From Christensenella sp. UBA4263 (GTDB lineage: Bacteria > Bacillota > Clostridia > Christensenellales > Aristaeellaceae), in assembly GCA_002395225.1 (NCBI GenBank), contig DGWH01000146.1, positions 1 through 48,192 on the forward strand: a DNA stretch of 48,192 bases, given 5' to 3'. Each line of letters begins with the position of its first letter. Positions within the stretch are counted from its first letter, which is position 1. Both the position numbers and the translations under genes were made by a program. Shown here piece by piece: positions 8,363-18,000 of the stretch. Under the pieces are notes generated by a model that was not told the origin of the DNA, made no database searches, and saw only the letters and a list, made by a program, of their open reading frames with translations.

Positions 8363-9586
8363 TTATGAAACCCAGTCCTGTACCTGCCAGTCCCCCACTA
8401 CATAAAGTTCCCCTTCGTAGTGGCTCTCCCGCGATGACTGAAAACGGCCGAAGGCGCGAATCAGATCCCAGTGACCTGTGAGGCGCATGAAGGAGGCCTC
8501 CTCTAGCATGCACGTCCTTTCCTCTTCCGCGGTTCCCCGGATCAGAATCAGGCGGTTAACCGTTCCCGCGTAGGAGTTATAGAGGATCGTATCCTCTCCG
8601 TCCCGGAGGGCCAGAATCAGTCTGCCATAGCGGAAGAGACAGATTCCATCCAGCTTGAGGCCGGAAATGGCCTGCAGGGTATCCCGAAGCCGAACGGCGG
8701 TGCTTGGCTCGGTACATTCAAGACCGATGACCGCGCCGGGAACCTCTGCCGCTGCACACCGGCCAATCGCGCCGACCCAGTCCGCTCCCTTCCCAAAGAC
8801 GGCCGAATAGGCCATGGGAAACAGATGATCCGCAAAAGGCTGAAAATCCTGATAATTCTGTCCGTAATGCAGTTCACTCACCTCATGTCCCGTTTCCAGG
8901 CCCTCCGGCATCATCGCCACGGACAGTTCCGCCCCGGGAAGTGCCTGACGGAGATTTTCCGAAACGGTTTTCAGCCAGCCGCGGATCACCGAACGTCTCG
9001 CCAACACGAAGGCATTCAGCATCGGATCCCCCGCTTCCAGACGGGAAAACAGCGGCATGAGACTTTGAAACGGCTTTTCCGGGTTATACAGGGAGGCAAT
9101 TTCCTGCCTCAGGGCCGGCACATCGACGCCAAAGGACGCATAGATTGTCTCCTCTTCGGGACTCCACCCGTACCCGATGGTTCCGTACCGCAGGAAGTCC
9201 AGCTGGATGCCGTCAAGGGAAAATGTCCTGTACGCATCCTGCATGGCCTCAAGCAGCCACTGCTGATACGCCCGGTTCACATGGCTGATCCGGGTGTCAG
9301 ACCGTGCGCCGCTGCGCAAAATGTCCCCTTCTTCCGGATGCTCCTGAAGCCGGTCAACGGCCTCACTGCAGATGAACACGCCATGGGTCCGAATCTGCAG
9401 ATTCCGTGCCTGACGGCAAATCAGGTCCACCCGTTCACGGAGCTCCGGGACTTCCCATACATTTTTCCACGTCCCTTTCATCAGGATATAAAAATCCGTG
9501 AAGCCAAAGCGTTTCAGGATTTCCAGATGATCATGCGGCCGTTTTCGGGCATAATCATCCCCATGGTTAAACCAGATTCCAAGCAT
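8363..9586 (-). CDS. GHL10-like putative glycoside hydrolase
   Basis: A 407-residue protein resembling the GHL10/DUF187 TIM-barrel glycosidase-like family. The best signature is LDGIQLDFLRYGTIGYGW near residues 130-147, matching the family's strand motif in which Asp and Arg line the active site; VAMMPEG and FPMAYSAVFG are further barrel-strand ends. No signal peptide is seen, so it appears cytoplasmic. ATG 9586 was chosen because GGAGG lies 7 bases upstream and the codon overlaps the stop of the preceding gene (TAATG), giving translational coupling. The substrate is unknown; a role in trimming an internal or cell-envelope glycan with the SGNH-like partner is inference. Confidence 0.7.
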   Translation of the reverse strand: MLGIWFNHGDDYARKRPHDHLEILKRFGFTDFYILMKGTWKNVWEVPELRERVDLICRQARNLQIRTHGVFICSEAVDRLQEHPEEGDILRSGARSDTRISHVNRAYQQWLLEAMQDAYRTFSLDGIQLDFLRYGTIGYGWSPEEETIYASFGVDVPALRQEIASLYNPEKPFQSLMPLFSRLEAGDPMLNAFVLARRSVIRGWLKTVSENLRQALPGAELSVAMMPEGLETGHEVSELHYGQNYQDFQPFADHLFPMAYSAVFGKGADWVGAIGRCAAAEVPGAVIGLECTEPSTAVRLRDTLQAISGLKLDGICLFRYGRLILALRDGEDTILYNSYAGTVNRLILIRGTAEEERTCMLEEASFMRLTGHWDLIRAFGRFQSSRESHYEGELYVVGDWQVQDWVS

Positions 9587-10206
9587 TATGACACCTCCAG
9601 CCATTGCCTCAGGATCCGGGTCATTTTATCTGCGCCCAGATCATTTAAATGGTCAGGATCCACAAAGTCACGAATGCTGTCAAAGCGGTCATCCTCAACC
9701 AAATTCAGAACAGCCGCATCCTTTGAAAGGCAGTGCCGCCGCTGTTCCTCAAACGCCTCTCCCAGACGCGGTTCAAGAAAATGACGGTAGTACCGGTTGG
9801 AGGGGAACACCACCATCCGGAATGCCACATGTCTGTTCCGGCACATCTGCTCGATTCCGAACAGAAGGACACTGTTTTCCTCATACGTTTCCCGGTGTTT
9901 CAGCAGACGGTTATGAAAATCCGTGCGCTGCCGGGCTGCCTCAAACCGCGCTTCCTCTGACATGGCTGGCCAGTCGAAGTCCGAAAGGCTCCGGCGGCTT
10001 CTCTCTCCATTAAAATAGTCCGCTTTCCGCGCCTCATACAGTTCGGACATCACCCGATCATCCCAGATGACGCGGTCGGGTTCTGCAGCGGCCATGGATG
10101 GATCCATGTGATGAACATCGCCAAAGTACCTTCCATACCCCCGGGTGATCCGGGCCAGTATTGCCTCTACCTCCTGACAAAGAACGATGCTACCCACACA
10201 GCGCAT
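9586..10206 (-). CDS. SGNH/DltD-like hydrolase fragment or variant
   Basis: A 206-residue protein whose C-terminal half resembles SGNH esterases: FRMVVFPSNRYYRHFL looks like a central strand and DPDHLNDLGADKM is the block V Asp-x-x-His with the Asn that normally follows it. The N-terminal GDS block with the nucleophilic serine is not visible; the protein instead starts MRCVGSIVLC and runs into a charged segment. It may therefore be 5'-truncated and inactive, or a diverged family member. ATG 10206 is preferred over the upstream ATG at 10242 because AGAGGG lies 7 bases before it. It is coupled to the GHL10 gene by a one-base overlap. Confidence 0.55.
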   Translation of the reverse strand: MRCVGSIVLCQEVEAILARITRGYGRYFGDVHHMDPSMAAAEPDRVIWDDRVMSELYEARKADYFNGERSRRSLSDFDWPAMSEEARFEAARQRTDFHNRLLKHRETYEENSVLLFGIEQMCRNRHVAFRMVVFPSNRYYRHFLEPRLGEAFEEQRRHCLSKDAAVLNLVEDDRFDSIRDFVDPDHLNDLGADKMTRILRQWLEVS

Positions 10207-10266
10207 GCTGTTGCCCTCTGAGAACGTATCCCTCCCAGTCATATTGGCTGAGAGGGATTTTTCTTA

Positions 10267-10455
10267 TCAGAGCTTATCCATATCACCCTGAGACACTTTC
10301 TCCCGCCACTCATGGGAATCGCGTCTCTTCTCGTTGAACATGTCGTTCACGGAGCCTATCGTCAGCAGGTCGAGATCACCTATATTCAGTCCCAGTTCCA
10401 CGCATCTGAGCATGAACAGAGCGGTTGTCATTGGCCGTTCTGTGCTCTTTGCCAC
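10267..10455 (-). CDS. Small protein resembling phage tail-assembly chaperone fragment
   Basis: A 62-residue acidic-basic protein starting GTG, directly after an in-frame TAA. The segment LRCVELGLNIGDLDLLTIGSVNDMF resembles the small tail chaperone proteins encoded after the tail-tube gene in siphophages (helical, with DLxxLTIGxVxDM). No other phage genes adjoin it, and a strong terminator lies just upstream, so it looks like a prophage scrap. No promoter is evident. The relationship is from memory of the motif and unverified. Confidence 0.4.
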   Translation of the reverse strand: MAKSTERPMTTALFMLRCVELGLNIGDLDLLTIGSVNDMFNEKRRDSHEWREKVSQGDMDKL

Positions 10456-10474
10456 TTATTGACCATCCTGAAGC

Positions 10475-10515
10475 AAAAAAAGGCCAGTCAGGCACTTTGC
10501 CCGACTGGCCTTTTT
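10475..10515. terminator. Bidirectional terminator after the flavoprotein gene
   Basis: Long stem AAAAAGGCCAGTC/GACTGGCCTTTTT, extended by GGCA/TGCC after a single mismatch and closed by a three-base loop. It has T-runs on both strands and ends the reductase transcript. Confidence 0.88.
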
Positions 10516-10576
10516 CAGTTTTCTGCTGCCGTAATCGCTGACTCATCGTCTTAAGAAATAAGACTTGAGCAGGGAC

Positions 10577-12319
10577 TCAATGAGCTGCTGCATATTCTGC
10601 CGCTTTTTCGCCTGCAATGCGGCCGAAAACAACAAAGTCACATACTGCATTTCCGCCAATCCGGTTTCCGCCATGGACACCGCCGGTGGTTTCGCCCGCC
10701 GCGTAGAGTCCGGGGATCGGATTGCCCTGTGTGCTGATGACCTCCGTATCCGGATTGATCTTGATGCCGCCCATGGTATGATGGATACCCGGGGCAATCT
10801 GAATCGCATAGAAAGGCGCCATGCTGAGGTCATCGTCCATTCCGTTGTTCCGTCCGAACTCCTCATCTTTTCCGTCCGCAACAGCCTTGTTCCATGTATT
10901 CATGGTTTCCACAAAAGCCGCAACCGCGTCGCCGGCAAGTCCCATGTTTTTCGCCAGTTCCTCGTAAGTGTCCCCTGTTGCCGCCATGCCCTTGGCAATG
11001 TACTCAGCAGCAGATTTGTTGTGATCCACCAGGTTCTGATCAAAGATGATATAGGCATATCCGCCGGTCTGCTGGAGTTCCGCCGCTGACACGGCATCTC
11101 TCGTTGCGAGATCGTTGGTAAAGCGCTTTCCTTCCTGGTTGACCAGAATCGCACCGAGGCTGCGCATTTTCTCAGATACCAGCATGGAGGTTGCCTGATA
11201 GACCGTGGGATGCAGCTGAATCTGCTCCATGTCCACTGTTGCCGCACCGACAGCCTCTGCCATCTGAATGCCATCTCCGGTTGCGCCCGGATGATTCGTG
11301 GTCACCGCGTTGGCAAGACTCGGATCATAACTGGTCATCATTTCAAAATTGGCTCCGAATCCGCCGGTCGCCAGAATCACCGCTTTTGCCTTTACCGTGT
11401 AAAGATGCTCATCGCTTTCCGCCTTTACACCCACTGCAGCTCCGTTTTCCATGAGAATCTCTGTGGCCTTTGTGTTGAGCATGATCTCGATTCCCAGTTT
11501 TTCCGCCTGTTCATTGAGCTTGGCCACCAGATAGGCACCCACCGGACTTCCGTCCTCCGGAGAATGCAGATACTTATGCGTCGTTCCGCCCGTCGCCGCC
11601 ACTTTCGGCAGCGGCGCCCCGATGGAGGCAAGCCAGTCAACCGCATCCGCGCTGTTTTCCGCCATGGTCCTGACCAGAGCCGGATCATTGAGCTGATGGC
11701 CGCCGTTCATCGTATCCTCGATAAAGGCTTCCACGCCGCTGTCTGTGATCCCCTGATCTGCCTGGAATTTCGTTCCGGCACAGTTCATCCCGCCGGATGC
11801 CTTCAGGCTGTTTCCGCCGACCATCTGCATTTTCTCAAGGACAAGAACATTTGCACCGGCCTGATTCGCACTAACGGCCGCCGTCAGTCCGGCACCGCCG
11901 GCACCCACAATGACCACATCACAGGTCAGTTCGACCTCGGTTTTCTCTCCTGCTTCCGGCTTCTCCACTGCCTTTTCAAATTTGGCCGGATCAAGTCCTG
12001 CCTCTGTCAGTGCCTCACGCACCGCTGTAGTAATCGCGACACTCGTAACCGTCGCACCGGAAACGCTGTCCACCAGCAGACTGTTTGTCTCCTCAATCGC
12101 CTCCGGGATCTTCTCTGCCGCAACAGAGCCGATTCCGGGCGTCTCATTCTGCTCAACCACCTCGACAGAATAGATCTTTTCCGCATCCGCCTCAACCTTG
12201 ACGACGACATCGCCGTTGATTCCCTGTCCGCGGCCGGTTGCAGTTACCTTTTCACCCTCTGCCCATGCACCGGTACAGAGCAGCATCAGAATCATCCACA
12301 CAGCAAACCATTTTTTCAT
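10577..12319 (-). CDS. Exported FMN/FAD-dependent reductase (fumarate/urocanate reductase-like flavoprotein)
   Basis: A 580-residue protein with a Sec signal peptide (residues 1-20, ending GAWA). Residues 25-110 are an FMN-binding domain carrying DSVSGATVTS (84-93); Thr90 fits the site to which ApbE attaches FMN covalently. Residues 133-580 are an FAD-binding reductase domain with the GAGGAGLTAA dinucleotide loop and a GGxNRIGGNAVCD C-terminal motif of the fumarate reductase family. There is no haem domain. Such proteins reduce fumarate, urocanate or similar acceptors outside the membrane in anaerobic respiration; the exact substrate is not readable here. ATG 12319 has an AGGAGA site 9 bases upstream. 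A LysR gene is divergent. Confidence 0.85.
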   Translation of the reverse strand: MKKWFAVWMILMLLCTGAWAEGEKVTATGRGQGINGDVVVKVEADAEKIYSVEVVEQNETPGIGSVAAEKIPEAIEETNSLLVDSVSGATVTSVAITTAVREALTEAGLDPAKFEKAVEKPEAGEKTEVELTCDVVIVGAGGAGLTAAVSANQAGANVLVLEKMQMVGGNSLKASGGMNCAGTKFQADQGITDSGVEAFIEDTMNGGHQLNDPALVRTMAENSADAVDWLASIGAPLPKVAATGGTTHKYLHSPEDGSPVGAYLVAKLNEQAEKLGIEIMLNTKATEILMENGAAVGVKAESDEHLYTVKAKAVILATGGFGANFEMMTSYDPSLANAVTTNHPGATGDGIQMAEAVGAATVDMEQIQLHPTVYQATSMLVSEKMRSLGAILVNQEGKRFTNDLATRDAVSAAELQQTGGYAYIIFDQNLVDHNKSAAEYIAKGMAATGDTYEELAKNMGLAGDAVAAFVETMNTWNKAVADGKDEEFGRNNGMDDDLSMAPFYAIQIAPGIHHTMGGIKINPDTEVISTQGNPIPGLYAAGETTGGVHGGNRIGGNAVCDFVVFGRIAGEKAAEYAAAH

Positions 12320-12461
12320 GATCCGTTTTCTCCTCCTCATGCCTCAGCGTTTTGTCATTTGCCGGAGCTGCCAGATTTTGAATCCGAACTTCGCCGTCCT
12401 CTCCGCAGCTCCCTTTATCCCAAACAGAGGAATATTATCAGAAATCAGCATAAAACAGAAA

Positions 12462-12484
12462 TTCATGCTTTTCATGATTTTCAT
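12462..12484. repeat. Three TTCAT direct repeats in the divergent intergenic region
   Basis: TTCAT occurs at 12462, 12471 and 12480, an exact 9 bp period, within the AT-rich part of the region between the reductase and LysR genes. No confident promoter for either gene could be picked; this array is a candidate regulator-binding site only. Confidence 0.35.
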
Positions 12485-12598
12485 TCCCTGTTAGAATAGT
12501 TACTCAGAAGCGGCCCGATTGACGCTGCGGTCAGTTAAATCCGGGCCCCGTGCGATGCCGACCCGGCAAATGACCAGAGTTGAGGAGAACATGCAATC

Positions 12599-13507
12599 AT
12601 GGACTTTCGTGAGCTGAACTATGTGCTTGCCATTGCCAAATACCAGAATATCACCCGGGCGGCCAATGTGCTCTTTGTCGGACAGCCCACCCTCAGCAAG
12701 TTCCTTTCCGGACTTGAGAAGGATCTGGGTCTGCGTCTTTTTAACCGTCTGGGAAGGAAGTATGTTCCGACCTACGCCGGCCTGCGTTACATCGAAAAGG
12801 CCGAGCAGATCCTCCTGCTGAAAGAGGATCTGGATACCGAGATGCGGGACATTCTCCGGCATGATGAAGGGGTCCTGAACGTTGCCTTTGCCAGTATGCG
12901 CTGTTCCGTTCTTCTGCCCCGCGTTCTGCCGCAGTTTGAGCGGTTCCATCCCAACATCAAGGTCAATATTCAGGAAGGCAACTCAACGGAAAATGATCAG
13001 CGCCTCCTCTCCGGAGAAACGGATGTCGCCTTTTACACGCAGACAGATACACATGAACAGATTGATTATCATCCGCTCTCGGAGGAGCAACTCCTCATCT
13101 GCACCTGTCACGCTCATCCCATCCGGGCAAAAGCGCAGATAATCCCTGGAGAGACGTATCCCTGTCTCAGTCTCTCCTACCTCGCCGGGGAACGGGTTCT
13201 CCTGATGCATCCCACGCAGCGCACCCGCCAGATTGTCGACCATCTTCTTGACAGTGCCGGCATCACCCTAGAAAATACCCTCTGTATCTCCAGCATGTCG
13301 GCCATTATCGGTCTGGTTTCAGCCGGATATGGCATTTCCCTCCTGCTTGATTCACATCTCATGCATTCCCCGGAATTCGCTTCGCTGGACTGTTACAGCA
13401 TCGACTCCCCTCAATCCAGCTGCCGGTTTGTCGCCGCCACCCGAAAAGGCAGCTATGTTTCTGCCTCAGCCCGGGATTTCATTGAGCTCGTCCGGAACTC
13501 CCTGTAG
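12599..13507 (+). CDS. LysR-family transcriptional regulator
   Basis: A 302-residue LysR regulator. Residues 1-60 form the winged helix-turn-helix (ELNYVLAIAKYQNITRAANVLFVGQPTLSKFLSGLEKDLG region), and residues 90-300 form the two-lobed effector-binding domain with the LSGETDVAFYT and SAGYGISLL segments. It is divergent from the exported reductase across about 280 bp, the usual arrangement in which a LysR protein controls its neighbour in response to that enzyme's substrate. A GGAG ribosome site lies 11 bases before ATG 12599. The effector is unknown; a reducible organic acid is a reasonable inference. Confidence 0.9.
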   Translation: MDFRELNYVLAIAKYQNITRAANVLFVGQPTLSKFLSGLEKDLGLRLFNRLGRKYVPTYAGLRYIEKAEQILLLKEDLDTEMRDILRHDEGVLNVAFASMRCSVLLPRVLPQFERFHPNIKVNIQEGNSTENDQRLLSGETDVAFYTQTDTHEQIDYHPLSEEQLLICTCHAHPIRAKAQIIPGETYPCLSLSYLAGERVLLMHPTQRTRQIVDHLLDSAGITLENTLCISSMSAIIGLVSAGYGISLLLDSHLMHSPEFASLDCYSIDSPQSSCRFVAATRKGSYVSASARDFIELVRNSL

Positions 13508-13599
13508 AGATCCGTCCCGCATTCAGGCAGTACAACGCATCTGCGCGGAGTTCTGCCCGGGATACGCCGGAAGTCATCTTACGTTCCGCACGGTTCCTC

Positions 13600-13628
13600 T
13601 TGCCAATTTGACGAAAGCGTCCTATAAT
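13600..13628 (+). promoter_or_regulatory. Sigma-A promoter of the VanW-domain gene
   Basis: TTGCCA, a 17 bp spacer and TATAAT, about 84 bp before the GTG start at 13712. Confidence 0.8.
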
Positions 13629-13711
13629 ACCGGTCTGACGCAACAAAGCATGAACAATGCTTTCAAAGGAAATGCCGCTCTTTTCCTGCACAACACCCTG
13701 GAGGTACAATC

Positions 13712-14773
13712 GTGAAACGACTAATCGCTTTTCTACTCCTGCTCTGCACCCTCGCCGTCCTTGCTGTCGGATCGGCAGAAGACTATGGCAGCGATATCTG
13801 CATGCAGGTTTTCATGCAGAATGCCGTCAATGGCATTCCGACCATTCTCTATACCGGAATTACCAAAACAGGCCTGTCCATGCGCAGCCAGCCGGATCGT
13901 GAAAGTGAGCCGAAAGGCGTCCTGAACGAACATGCCACTGTACAGATCTTCGGTTTTGATCAGACCTGGCTTTACTGCTGGGATGATAACGTCGGCGTGT
14001 ACTATCTCATCCGGCAGACCGTGGATGAGATTACAAAGGTCCGGGCGGATGCCCCCGCGTACGGCGTGATTCCCAATCACTACGTGGCAACCATGGCCGT
14101 CGATACAGCCCTGTATGCCGAGCCCAATAAGGACTCCGAGGCCATCTTTGAGTGTGCCGCCGGTTCCAGAATCTCTTTCTGGCTGATTCGCGACGGATGG
14201 GCCGTTGTCCCCTATCGCCGCCTGATCGGCTATGTCTTTCTGGGCGATCTGGCCAACCTTGAACCGGTGGCCCCGTCCGTCGAGTATGCCAAACCCGGCG
14301 ACATCATTTCCGTCTTTACCACCTTCTATTCGGTGAAGGATACTGAACTGAATATTGGCCGCATGGAGAACATTCGCGTCGGCTGTTCCTACATTAACAA
14401 CGTCTATCAGCCGGGGCAGGAATTCAATTTCAACCAGATTGCCGGGCCCTATCGCCGCAACCGTGGATACATGCCCAGTCCCGTTCTGGTCGACGGGGAT
14501 ACGGTTGCCGGTTACGGCGGCGGAACCTGCCAGGTAAGCACCACCCTTTATAATGCCCTTCTGCAGCTTGGCAGCGGCATCAATATTATCTGGCGCCGTC
14601 CTCACGGTCCCAGCGGTGCCTCCTATGCCCCTCACGGTGTGGATGCCGCAGTGGGTGCGCAGAATCTGAATCTGATTTTCCAGGACGCCTTTGATTTCCC
14701 GATTGAAATCGATTCAACCGCGATGAACGGTGCTCTGTGCATCTGCATCCGGAAAGCAGCTGCCCTCAATTAA
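13712..14773 (+). CDS. Exported SH3b-VanW domain protein
   Basis: A 353-residue protein with a signal peptide (MKRLIAFLLLLCTLAVLAVGSA). Two SH3b-like domains follow: about residues 50-100 (GLSMRSQPDRES...) and 130-185 (ALYAEPNKDSEA... GYVFLGDL). A VanW domain fills residues about 205-340, with the hallmark GGGTCQVSTTLYNALL and HGVDAAVG. VanW domains are found in wall-associated proteins of Firmicutes and their biochemical role is not settled; no vancomycin resistance genes are nearby. The start codon is GTG, fixed by a GGAGGT site 6 bases upstream. It is a single-gene transcript between its own promoter and a terminator. Confidence 0.88.
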   Translation: MKRLIAFLLLLCTLAVLAVGSAEDYGSDICMQVFMQNAVNGIPTILYTGITKTGLSMRSQPDRESEPKGVLNEHATVQIFGFDQTWLYCWDDNVGVYYLIRQTVDEITKVRADAPAYGVIPNHYVATMAVDTALYAEPNKDSEAIFECAAGSRISFWLIRDGWAVVPYRRLIGYVFLGDLANLEPVAPSVEYAKPGDIISVFTTFYSVKDTELNIGRMENIRVGCSYINNVYQPGQEFNFNQIAGPYRRNRGYMPSPVLVDGDTVAGYGGGTCQVSTTLYNALLQLGSGINIIWRRPHGPSGASYAPHGVDAAVGAQNLNLIFQDAFDFPIEIDSTAMNGALCICIRKAAALN

Positions 14774-14787
14774 CTGAATACGCATAA

Positions 14788-14829
14788 AACTGTCTGCTGT
14801 CGGCGTTGCCGGCAGCAGACAGTTTTTGC
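14788..14829 (+). terminator. Terminator of the VanW-domain gene
   Basis: Perfect 12 bp stem AACTGTCTGCTG/CAGCAGACAGTT with a 13-base loop, ending in TTTTTGCTT. Confidence 0.88.
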
Positions 14830-14922
14830 TTATACGACAGAGACGGCCCAGTTTTCAGTTTTGGGTCTGCTCCAATTCAGCCATTTTCCCTCACATTTGT
14901 TCCCTCTTTTCACCGAATCCGG

Positions 14923-14928
14923 TATAAT
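14923..14928 (+). promoter_or_regulatory. -10 element for the primase-helicase gene
   Basis: A perfect TATAAT lies about 110 bp before the start at 15037. No clear -35 box is present at the right spacing (the best is TTGTTC at 19 bp), suggesting weak or activated transcription. Confidence 0.55.
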
Positions 14929-14958
14929 AAAGACGAATACGTGAGGTATGGAAGATCT

Positions 14959-14987
14959 GCCTGGCATTTGGCCAATCCACGCCAGGC
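14959..14987 (+). promoter_or_regulatory. Hairpin in the leader of the primase-helicase gene
   Basis: Perfect 7 bp stem GCCTGGC/GCCAGGC with a 15-base loop in the approximately 100 nt untranslated leader. It is followed by no T-run, so it is not a terminator; a role in translation or mRNA stability is possible. Confidence 0.4.
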
Positions 14988-15036
14988 TGTTGCTGCTCAG
15001 GCAGGTGAAACGTGGAGCAGGAGGAGGAGAACATCG

Positions 15037-18000
15037 ATGGTTCATCTGGAAAAGGTTTCCGGAAAGAATGTGTGGGAAATCCTGAAATTGCGTGTCCGGG
15101 AAGATCAGCGGGAATTTGTCGCCTCCAATGAGACCAGCATCATCGAGGCGTACATTGCCCAGAATGAACACGGTCATGCGTTCCCCTTCGGCATCTACGA
15201 CGATGAAACGCCGGTTGGTTTCTGTATGGTCGGGTACGGCACGGATGATTCATGGACAGATGCCCCCGCCGTGGCAGCGAACAGCTATAACCTCTGGCGG
15301 CTCATGATCGATGAGCGGTATCAGGGCAAAGGCTATGGAAAAGCCGCCATGCAGCAGATTCTCGCTTTCATCCGTACCATGCCGGTTCAGGAATCCGACC
15401 TCTGCTGGCTGTCCTATGAACCGGAGAATCTGGCAGCCCGCTCCCTCTATCAGTCCTTTGGCTTTCGGGAAACCGGCGAACGGGACGGAGAGGAAGTCAT
15501 TGCCATTCTGAATCTGAATGAATCTCCCGAGGTCAGCGTCCAGCCCGACGAATCGGCCTCTGCACCTGCTGCGAGCCTGCTGGATCTGCTCCGGTCTGTC
15601 GACAAATCCAGTCCGTTGGAGGAGAAGATTCAGCTGTATATGGATCTCTTCCATGGCCGGGAGGACGTTTATGCCAGGCGCTGGGAAAACACGACAAAAG
15701 GAACCTCCGGCTATTCGCCGGCATGTAACAACGAGTGGATCCGGGGAATCTGTCAGAAGCCCTGCAAAACCTGTCACAATGCCGACTACATTCCGTTCAC
15801 GGCAAAAGCCGTACAAAGTCACCTTTCCAGAACTGACCCGGCCGTTCTGGGGATCTACGCCCTTCAGCCGGATGAAACCTGCTGGTTTCTGGCCATTGAT
15901 CTGGATGAAAGCACCTGGCAGGAGGATGTCAGGGCGCTGCGAAATACCTGCCGGCAGGAACAGATCCCCGTGGCCGTCGAGAAATCCAGAAGCGGAAACG
16001 GTGCACACCTGTGGTTTTTCTTCAGTGAGAAAATTCCGGCCTCAATGGCCAGACGGTTCGGCACCTCCCTGATTTCTGCTGCCATGAAATCGGATGCAAA
16101 GCTGTCCTTCCGTTCCTATGACCGGATGTTTCCCAATCAGGACAGCATGCCAAAAGGCGGCTTCGGCAACCTGATCGCCCTCCCCCTCCAGCCGGAGGCC
16201 GCCCGTGCCTGCGGCGGCAGTCTGTTCATTGATGAACAGGGCATTGCCTATGCGGATCAGTGGCACTTTCTGTCTGAGATGCAGAAACTGTCCAGGATCG
16301 ATCTGGAGGCCATTTTGTCCCGTATCGGTTCAAACCCGCTTGGGCCGCTGGTCGAAACCGAGGAGGAAAAAAAGCCGTGGGAGCGGAGCAGTGAAAGCCG
16401 AATTCCGGAAGATGATCCCACAACCACCCTTGACTGCACCATTGCCGACCGGATTTACATTTCCACCGAAAATGTATCCAACGCCGTCCTTAATCAGCTG
16501 AAACGGCTGGCAGCTTTCCGGAATCCGGCATTCTACCAGATGCAGGCCATGCGGATGCCCGTATGGAACACGCCCCGGGTTATCTCCTGCGCATCCTATG
16601 AAGACTCCTACCTCTGTCTGCCCCGCGGCTGTGAGGAAGCCGTGAATGCCCTGGCCAAAGCTCACCAGATTTCCATCCGCTGGCAGGACCATCAGGCCGA
16701 CGGCAGGCCCATCTCCCTCTCCTTCAACGGTTCCCTGTATCCGGAACAGCAGATCGCCTTCGATGTTCTGAGTCAGCATGACAAAGGAGTCCTTTCCGCC
16801 ACAACCGCCTTCGGCAAAACCGTCATCGGGGCGGCGCTGATTGCCCAGAAAGGGACCAGTACGCTGATTCTGGTTCACCGGACCCAGCTGATGGAGCAGT
16901 GGAAGGAACGGCTTGAGGATTTTCTGGACATCCACGAAACCTTGCCGGAAGCACCCAAAAACCGTGGGCGGAAAAAGGTCATGTCGCTCATCGGCACATA
17001 CGGTTCCGGGAAAAACAGCCGCAGCGGAATCATTGATATTGCCATGATGCAGTCCATTGAACGAAAAGGGGTTATCCCGGACTGGATCGGTGAATACGGT
17101 CTTGTCATCGTCGATGAATGTCACCACCTTCCGGCGGTCAGCTTTGAGAGCATCCTGAAAAAGGTCCGGGCCAGATACACCTACGGTCTCACCGCCACGC
17201 CAAGGCGGAAAGACGGACACGATCCCATCATCACCATGTACCTGGGTCCCATCCGTTACAAGGTAGATGCCCGGGAGCAGGCCCAGCTGCGGCCCTTCAC
17301 CCATGTGATGGTTCCCCGCTTTACCGGGATGACCTTCCCTGCCGAGCCCGGGAATGAACCGATGCAGATCGGGAATTACTACAATGCCATTGCGGATGAT
17401 GACCTTCGCAACGGCATGATCGTCGATGATGTCTTTTCCTGTCTGGATGAGGGCAGAAACTGTCTGGTTCTCAGTGAACGGGTCCGGCATGTCCGGAAGC
17501 TTGCCGAACTGATCGGGGCACGGGGCCAGACCGTCTTTACGCTGGTCGGCGGACTTTCTGCCGCCGAATCCGCGGAACAGCTGCAAAAGCTGCGTGCCTG
17601 GCCGCATGACCAGCCGGTGGTGGTCTGTGCCACCGGAAAATACATCGGGGAGGGATTCGATGAGTCCCGGCTGGACACCCTGTTTCTGACCATGCCCATT
17701 TCCTGGGAGGGCATTCTGGCCCAGTATGCCGGACGGCTGCATCGGCTGTATCAGGGCAAAACCGAGGTTCGTGTATACGATTATATCGATGATCAGGCAG
17801 CCATGCTGGAACGGATGTACCATAAGCGGCTCAAAACCTATTCCGCCCTGGGCTATCAGGTCTGCGGCGACCGGGCAGATGCCTACCTGACCCGGGATGT
17901 CATCTATGACCAGAATACCTTCGTCGAGCCCTTCCTGGCAGATATACGGGAAGCCCGCCGGTCCCTTATCATTGTCAGCCCCTTTATCCGGAAACAGCGG

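Noticed and set aside
11210..12499. 429-codon plus-strand frame opposite the flavin reductase.
   Set aside because: It mirrors the reductase codon pattern and its product has no recognisable fold; the reductase is unmistakable.
13712..14773. VanW domain suggesting vancomycin resistance.
   Set aside because: No vanH, vanA/B, vanX, vanR or vanS genes are present; VanW domains are common in ordinary wall proteins.
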